Source of the DNA: Methanosarcina barkeri MS
Lineage (GTDB): Archaea > Halobacteriota > Methanosarcinia > Methanosarcinales > Methanosarcinaceae
Assembly (NCBI RefSeq): GCF_000970025.1
Contig: NZ_CP009528.1
Location: 3,087,168-3,151,167, forward strand
Length of the DNA stretch: 64,000 nucleotides
Direction of reading: 5' to 3'
The translations under genes and the position numbers were made by a program. Below, piece after piece: positions 58,803 through 64,000 of the stretch; position 1 is the first letter of the stretch, and each line of letters starts with the position of its first letter. The notes below the pieces were generated by a model. The model worked only from the letters and a program-made list of their open reading frames with translations, searched no databases and was not told the origin of the DNA.

Positions 58803-61700
58803 GTGTTCAACGAGGAAAATTCAGTTGAAAATTTTATTCGGGATCTATTGAAGAATATTGGATGGAGATTTGTCCCAAGAAGTGAACTCAACAGGGCAGA
58901 ATCAGATATTCTTGTAGAAGAAAATCTTGTAAATGCACTGGTCAGATTGAACCCTCTCGTTGCAGAAAACCCAAACCGTGCAGATGAAATCATCTATAAA
59001 TTAAGAGCTATTCTCATTTCTGTCAGAGGCTTAGGGCTTGTAAAAGCCAATGAAGAATTTTCCCGGTGGCTCAAAAATGAAAAAACCATGCCTTTTGGAG
59101 AGAGAGGGGAACACGTTTCTATAAAATTGATTGATTACGAGAAGCCGGAAAACAATGAATTCATAGTTACCACTCAGTACAGTTTCACACCGAAAAGAAA
59201 CCTGAACAGAAGACCAGACCTTGTACTACTGGTAAACGGGATTCCTCTGGTCATTGGGGAAGCAAAAAGTCCGGTGAGACCTTCAATATCCTGGCTTGAT
59301 GGAGCTATTCAGCTTGATGAGTATCAGAAATCCGTTCCGGAATTATTTGTGCCAAGCGTTTTCTGTTTTGCAAGCGAAGGGAAAAATTATCGTGTAGGGT
59401 CGGTCAAGCTTCCGATCGAAAAGTGGCAGCCCTGGAGAAAAACTACGGATACTACTTTTGAGCAACTGGAAGAAGTAAAACATGCTGTAAACCTGATGTT
59501 AAGTCCGGAAACTGTGCTTGATATTACGAAGAATTTTACAATATTCAGCACGGACCAGAACAGCCAGAAAATCAAAGTTCTCTGCCGGTACCAGCAGTAT
59601 GAAGCAACAAAGCAGATAATAAAAAGGGTAATTGAAGGTCGGATCAAAAAAGGGCTTATCTGGCATTTTCAGGGATCTGGAAAGTCTCTACTGATGGTCT
59701 ATGCAGCTCTGCAGCTTCGGCAGAATCCAGAACTTAAAAGTCCTACTGTTATCATTGTTGTGGATCGAATTGACCTGAACTCCCAGATTACCGGTACATT
59801 CAATGCTGCAAATATTCCAAATACAGTAACAACGGAATCAAGAGAAGAGTTGAAACGCTTACTTGAGCAGGATACACGAAAGATAATCATTACTACAATT
59901 CATAAATTCGCAGAGGCAGACGGCATTTTAAATGAAAGGGATAATATCATTGTGCTGGTTGACGAAGCCCATAGGACTCAGGAAGGCGATCTGGGAAAGA
60001 AGATGAGAGAAGCCCTGCCAAATGCGTTTCTTTTCGGGCTTACCGGCACTCCGATAAACACAAGAGATCGAAATACTTTCTGGGCTTTTGGGGCTGAAGA
60101 AGATAAAAACGGGTACATGAATAAATACGGTTTTGAGCAGTCACTGAAAGATAAAGCAACCCTTCCAATCTATTTTGTACCAAGACCCGTAGAACTCCAT
60201 ATCAACCAGAAAGCTATTGATGAAGCCTTCCATGAGATGATTGACCAGCTGGAAGAAGATGATAAAATCCAGCTATCAAAACGTGCCGCAAAATTCGGTG
60301 TACTTGTAAAGTCTCCAGATCGGATAAGAAAGGTCTGTAAAAACATTGTGGATCACTATAAAGAACATATAGAACCAAGTAATTTTAAAGGTCAAATCGT
60401 CACTTTCGATAGAGAGGCATGTCATCTCTACAAACAGGAAATTAATAAATACCTGAGTCCAGAGGAGTCTGCTGTTGTTATGACTCTAGGACAAAAAGAC
60501 CCGGAAGACTGGAAAGATAAATACTCACTAACTGATGATGAACTCGCAAAACTGCTGGATCGTTTCAGAGACCCGTCTGACCCTCTCAAACTCCTGATTG
60601 TAACCTCTAAACTCTTAACAGGTTTCGATGCTCCAATTAATGAGGTTATGTATCTTGACAAACCCATGAAAGACCATACTCTTCTTCAGGCAATTTGCCG
60701 GGTAAACCGTCCGTATAAAAACAAAGATCATGGGCTTGTAGTTGATTATTTAGGGATCTTTGATAATGTTGCAAATGCTCTCAACTTTGATATTAAAGAG
60801 ATACAGAACGTAATATCTAATCTTAACAAATTAAAAGACGAATTCCCGCTTGCCCTTGAAACATGCTTAGCTTATTTTGAAGGAATTGACCGGAGTCTTG
60901 AAGGATACGAGGGGTTACTTCCCGCCCAGGAATGTCTGCTCACAAATGAACGAAGGGATCAATTTGCAGCAGATTATTCATATCTTGCGAGACACTGGGA
61001 AGCTCTCTCTCCAGACTCATTTTTAAATCCGTATGAAACCGATTACAAATGGCTCACTCAGGTATATCAATCTATAAGACCAACAGACAGCAATGGGAAA
61101 CTTGTATGGTATGTACTTGGTCCTAAAACTCTTGATCTTATACATGAGAACACCACCGTTCAAATAATTCGAGATGATCTTGAAACGCTTATAATGGATG
61201 CAGATATCCTTGAGAAAATCTCAGAAAAAGAAGCATCCAAGAGAGCTAAAAATATTGAAATAAAAATTGAGTGGAAGCTACACAAGAATGCAAACGATCC
61301 ACGGTTTGAAGAGCTGGGTAAAAAACTTGAAGAGCTAAAAAACAAACATTATAAAAATACAATCAATAGCATTGAATTCTTAAAAGGACTTCTTGAGATT
61401 GCAAAGGAAACTGTCATACTTGAAAGAGAAACTCCTGCTGAACCTGTTGACAATACAAAGGAAGCTCTTACTCAATTATTTATGGAATGTAAAATCGAGC
61501 AAACCCCAGTAATAGTAGAAAAAATAGTAAACGACATCGATAGCGTTGTAAAATATACCAGATTTGACGGCTGGCAGTGGACTGATACGGGTGAAAAAGA
61601 GATAAAGAAAGCTCTGCGCAAAACATTGTTGAAATACAAGCTTCACAAAGATCAGGAGCTTTTCGATAAAGCTTATGAATATATAAGGGAACATTATTAA
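58803..61700 (+). CDS. hsdR: Type I restriction endonuclease subunit HsdR
   Basis: Translocase and nuclease subunit of the type I enzyme, 965 residues. The start is GTG 58803 with aaagga about 12 nt upstream. The N-terminal nuclease has NLNRRPDLVLLVNGIPLVIG then EAKSPVR (D-x12-ExK). The SF2 helicase motor has WHFQGSGKSLLMVYAA (Walker A), VLVDEAHRTQEGD (DEAH-type Walker B), FGLTGTPINTRD and AICRVNRPYKNKD. The C-terminal helical region (after about 700) binds the methyltransferase. It is 2.6 kb from hsdS with three opposite-strand genes between, so it has its own transcript. Intact. Confidence 0.95.
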   Translation: MFNEENSVENFIRDLLKNIGWRFVPRSELNRAESDILVEENLVNALVRLNPLVAENPNRADEIIYKLRAILISVRGLGLVKANEEFSRWLKNEKTMPFGERGEHVSIKLIDYEKPENNEFIVTTQYSFTPKRNLNRRPDLVLLVNGIPLVIGEAKSPVRPSISWLDGAIQLDEYQKSVPELFVPSVFCFASEGKNYRVGSVKLPIEKWQPWRKTTDTTFEQLEEVKHAVNLMLSPETVLDITKNFTIFSTDQNSQKIKVLCRYQQYEATKQIIKRVIEGRIKKGLIWHFQGSGKSLLMVYAALQLRQNPELKSPTVIIVVDRIDLNSQITGTFNAANIPNTVTTESREELKRLLEQDTRKIIITTIHKFAEADGILNERDNIIVLVDEAHRTQEGDLGKKMREALPNAFLFGLTGTPINTRDRNTFWAFGAEEDKNGYMNKYGFEQSLKDKATLPIYFVPRPVELHINQKAIDEAFHEMIDQLEEDDKIQLSKRAAKFGVLVKSPDRIRKVCKNIVDHYKEHIEPSNFKGQIVTFDREACHLYKQEINKYLSPEESAVVMTLGQKDPEDWKDKYSLTDDELAKLLDRFRDPSDPLKLLIVTSKLLTGFDAPINEVMYLDKPMKDHTLLQAICRVNRPYKNKDHGLVVDYLGIFDNVANALNFDIKEIQNVISNLNKLKDEFPLALETCLAYFEGIDRSLEGYEGLLPAQECLLTNERRDQFAADYSYLARHWEALSPDSFLNPYETDYKWLTQVYQSIRPTDSNGKLVWYVLGPKTLDLIHENTTVQIIRDDLETLIMDADILEKISEKEASKRAKNIEIKIEWKLHKNANDPRFEELGKKLEELKNKHYKNTINSIEFLKGLLEIAKETVILERETPAEPVDNTKEALTQLFMECKIEQTPVIVEKIVNDIDSVVKYTRFDGWQWTDTGEKEIKKALRKTLLKYKLHKDQELFDKAYEYIREHY

Positions 61701-61891
61701 TTTTCTGTTCACTTATTCACTTTTGGTCAGTAGTTAATTCTTTAATAATTTATTATCTATCGAAGGAACAGATGTACTCATTCTTCACTGTTCCTTAATT
61801 TCCTATTTATTCGATTTAAACGTTTTAGGAAGGTTTTTAAATTTTTCCCATTAGTAGATAGACAGATCCTGAAATAACCGAAGGGTAAAAA

Positions 61892-63685
61892 ATGAGTGCG
61901 ATTACAACTTTTGACAGCACAAAGTCGTTCATGAAAGATATACTGAAAGACATCACAATCGGAAAAGTTCAACTTCCTGACTTTCAGCGTGGCTGGGTCT
62001 GGGACGATGAACGCATAAAAAGCTTGCTCGCGAGTGTTTCCCTTTCTTTTCCGATCGGAGCTGTAATGATGCTTCAAACTGGGAACGATGAGGTTCGTTT
62101 TAAGCCAAGACTCATCGAAGGTCTGATACTTGATCCACAACCAGAACCGAGTCAGCTGATTCTTGATGGACAGCAAAGATTAACTGCACTCTACCAGTCT
62201 ATTTTGAGAAAAAAAGCGGTTGATACTGAAGATATAAGGAAAAAACCGATTAAAAGGCACTATTACATCGATATTGAAAGATCCCTTAATCCATACGTGG
62301 ATAGAGAAGATTGTATCAGGAGCATCGCTGAAGATAGAATTGTCAGAAACTTCAGGGGGGAATCTATCGAGGATTACTCCACACCTGAAAATGAGTTTGA
62401 AGCAGGTCTATTTCCACTTAATCAGATTCTGGACAGCTCTAACTGGCGGATGGCGTATCAGGAGTACTGGTGGAACAGAGAATACGGAAAAAACAAGATA
62501 ATGATGTTTAGCGAATTTGAAAAGGAAGTAATAAGCCGCTTTGTGGAATATCAGATCCCCCTTATAATGATGAACAATAGTACACCAAAAGAAGCTGTAT
62601 GCCTCGTTTTTGAAAAGGTCAATACTGGCGGTGTAACGCTTACTGTATTTGAACTTCTTACAGCAACCTTTGCTGCGGATAATTTTAATCTTAGAGAAGA
62701 CTGGGAGAGAATCCGTAATAGTCATTTAAAGAAATTTAGTGTACTGCAAGGTATAGAAAATACAGACTTCCTTCAAGCCGTATGTCTTCTAGCCACTTTA
62801 AAAAAGAGGATAAAAAAACTTGAGGAAGGAGAAGCTGAAGAAAAAGCCCCTGCTGTCAGCTGTAAGCGTAAAGATATTCTCAAAATGAAACTGGAAGAAT
62901 ACACAGAAAATGCCGATAAAGTTGCCAAAGGTTTTGAAAAGGCTGCAAAACTTCTCAATATTCAAAATGTATTCACACCTAGAGATATTCCCTATAGAAC
63001 TCAGATAACTCCGCTAGCCGCAACCCTTGCAGTACTTGGAGACGAAGCCGATACAGACGGAGTTAGAAAGAAAATATTCCAGTGGTACTGGTGCGGTGTG
63101 CTGGGAGAATTATATGGAAGTGCCATAGAGACCCGTTTTGCAAAAGACTTACTTGAACTTCTCGATTGGATCAATGGAGGTCCAGAACCTTCAACTGTAA
63201 AGGAAGCAAGCTTTGACCCGGAACGCCTTAACACACTTCGAACCCGTAATAGTGCAGCATACAAAGGAATTTATGCGCTTCTCATGAGGGATGGAGGGAT
63301 AGACTTCAGAACCGGTGAGCCAATTGATATCCAGACATACTATGAGGACAATATCGATATTCATCATATCTTTCCTCAAGATTGGTGTAAAAACCATGGA
63401 ATTAGCCAAGATGAGTACAACAGCATTATCAACAAAACGCCCCTTTCTGCAAAAACCAACCGTATAATAGGTGGCAGTGCACCGAGTTTCTACGTAGAAA
63501 AGATTCAAAAAACTGCAGGAATCGATGAATTCAGGATGAATGAAATACTTTCAAGTCATGTAATAGAACCTTCACTTATCAGGAATGATGATTTCAATAA
63601 ATTCTTTGAAACTCGTAAAAAAGCAATTCTTAAAAGAATAGAAAAAGCAATGGGAAAGCCTGTTATTCATAGGGAAGAAGAATAA
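61892..63685 (+). CDS. DUF262/HNH endonuclease, GmrSD-like
   Basis: 597 residues. N-terminal DUF262 (ParB-like NTPase) domain: VQLPDFQRGWVWDDERIKSL, SFPIGAVMML and LILDGQQRLTALYQS (DGQQR is the family signature). C-terminal HNH/DUF1524-like nuclease: DIDIHHIFPQDWC (conserved His-His), NKTPLSAKTNRIIGG. Proteins of this build include the GmrSD enzymes that cut modified (glucosylated hydroxymethyl) cytosine DNA, and BrxU. It lies 191 nt after hsdR on the same strand. The pair could give complementary defence: type I against unmodified DNA, GmrSD-like against modified phage DNA. That division of labour is inferred. Confidence 0.9.
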   Translation: MSAITTFDSTKSFMKDILKDITIGKVQLPDFQRGWVWDDERIKSLLASVSLSFPIGAVMMLQTGNDEVRFKPRLIEGLILDPQPEPSQLILDGQQRLTALYQSILRKKAVDTEDIRKKPIKRHYYIDIERSLNPYVDREDCIRSIAEDRIVRNFRGESIEDYSTPENEFEAGLFPLNQILDSSNWRMAYQEYWWNREYGKNKIMMFSEFEKEVISRFVEYQIPLIMMNNSTPKEAVCLVFEKVNTGGVTLTVFELLTATFAADNFNLREDWERIRNSHLKKFSVLQGIENTDFLQAVCLLATLKKRIKKLEEGEAEEKAPAVSCKRKDILKMKLEEYTENADKVAKGFEKAAKLLNIQNVFTPRDIPYRTQITPLAATLAVLGDEADTDGVRKKIFQWYWCGVLGELYGSAIETRFAKDLLELLDWINGGPEPSTVKEASFDPERLNTLRTRNSAAYKGIYALLMRDGGIDFRTGEPIDIQTYYEDNIDIHHIFPQDWCKNHGISQDEYNSIINKTPLSAKTNRIIGGSAPSFYVEKIQKTAGIDEFRMNEILSSHVIEPSLIRNDDFNKFFETRKKAILKRIEKAMGKPVIHREEE

Positions 63686-64000
63686 CAAATTATTTATGAA
63701 ATCCTCTTTTTTCCTTTTCAACAGAGAACTCTTTTCTCTCTATTCCTCTCCAGCACCCTTAGAACATCCTCAGACTCCATGATCCCGGCAAGTTCAAACG
63801 ACCTCCTTCACACCACCCAGTTCCTCAAGAGATATTCCCAGTAAATTCCAGAACCCCCTCTTCAGCTTTTAACAAGTATCTTAGGAATTCCCGGTCGCTA
63901 TCAAAAATTTTGCATTCAGGGGTCCGGTTTGAGGATTTCACGATCTAGAGATTCTGTCGCGGATCGGTTTGGTGAAGGATCAAAAACTAAAAACGGTAGG
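63686..64000. other. Intergenic with a degraded gene
   Basis: Holds the minus-strand coding remnants described at 63718-63930. Confidence 0.4.
63718..63930 (-). pseudogene. Degraded protein-coding remnant, family unknown
   Basis: On the minus strand two coding-like pieces lie in different frames: CKIFDSDREFLRYLLKAEEG followed by VLEFTGNIS and a stop, and then RSFELAGIMESEDVLRVLER ending RVLC at TGA 63718-63720. At least one frameshift separates them. Family not recognised. Confidence 0.35.

Overview
The window is a piece of a Methanosarcina chromosome. Evidence: a complete methanol:coenzyme M methyltransferase set (mtaC, mtaB, mtaA), an archaeal 16S-tRNA-Ala-23S-5S operon driven by TATA-box promoters, ribosomal protein S3Ae, an archaeal type IA topoisomerase with zinc ribbons, a decayed methanogen-type seryl-tRNA synthetase, AT-rich intergenic DNA full of short tandem repeats, and a remnant of the archaeal cobinamide amidohydrolase CbiZ. 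The species cannot be fixed from this alone.

Layout. 1-2520: an edge-truncated SAM methyltransferase, a small membrane ORF, and a cbiZ pseudogene split by a 498-bp element with inverted ends and a 10-bp target duplication. 2720-8080 (minus): rRNA operon with pre-rRNA processing stems and three tandem promoters. 8305-8493: a short internally deleted relative of the element in cbiZ. 9028-12680: mtaCB behind a probable long leader, and mtaA convergent to it; together they move the methanol methyl group to coenzyme M. 13641-17791: glycogen phosphorylase-type enzyme, GT4 glycosyltransferase (glycogen metabolism) and a macrodomain protein. 17844-18060: a 12-bp satellite. 18763-24801: a 2012-residue TPR protein. 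24941-34300: a surface/polysaccharide and mobile-DNA region with a duplicated secreted protein, membrane acyltransferase, IS701-like element, several miniature inverted-repeat elements, GH16-like secreted proteins, a processive GT2 glycosyltransferase and a PocR-domain ORF. 34838-46890: housekeeping and orphan genes (DUF1232, DUF3303, GNAT, DUF2156, a group II PLP decarboxylase, thiC, topoisomerase, rpS3Ae). 47545-49049: serS pseudogene with five lesions.

49850-63685 is a defence island: a MntA/HepT toxin-antitoxin pair, an MBL-fold enzyme, and a type I restriction-modification locus with two consecutive HsdM paralogues, HsdS and HsdR. Between hsdS and hsdR lie three opposite-strand genes: a YwgA-like protein translationally coupled to a PD-(D/E)XK nuclease candidate, and an unrecognised 294-residue protein. 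A DUF262/HNH (GmrSD-like) endonuclease follows. This embedded cassette is the best candidate for a less-described system in the window. No CRISPR array was seen.
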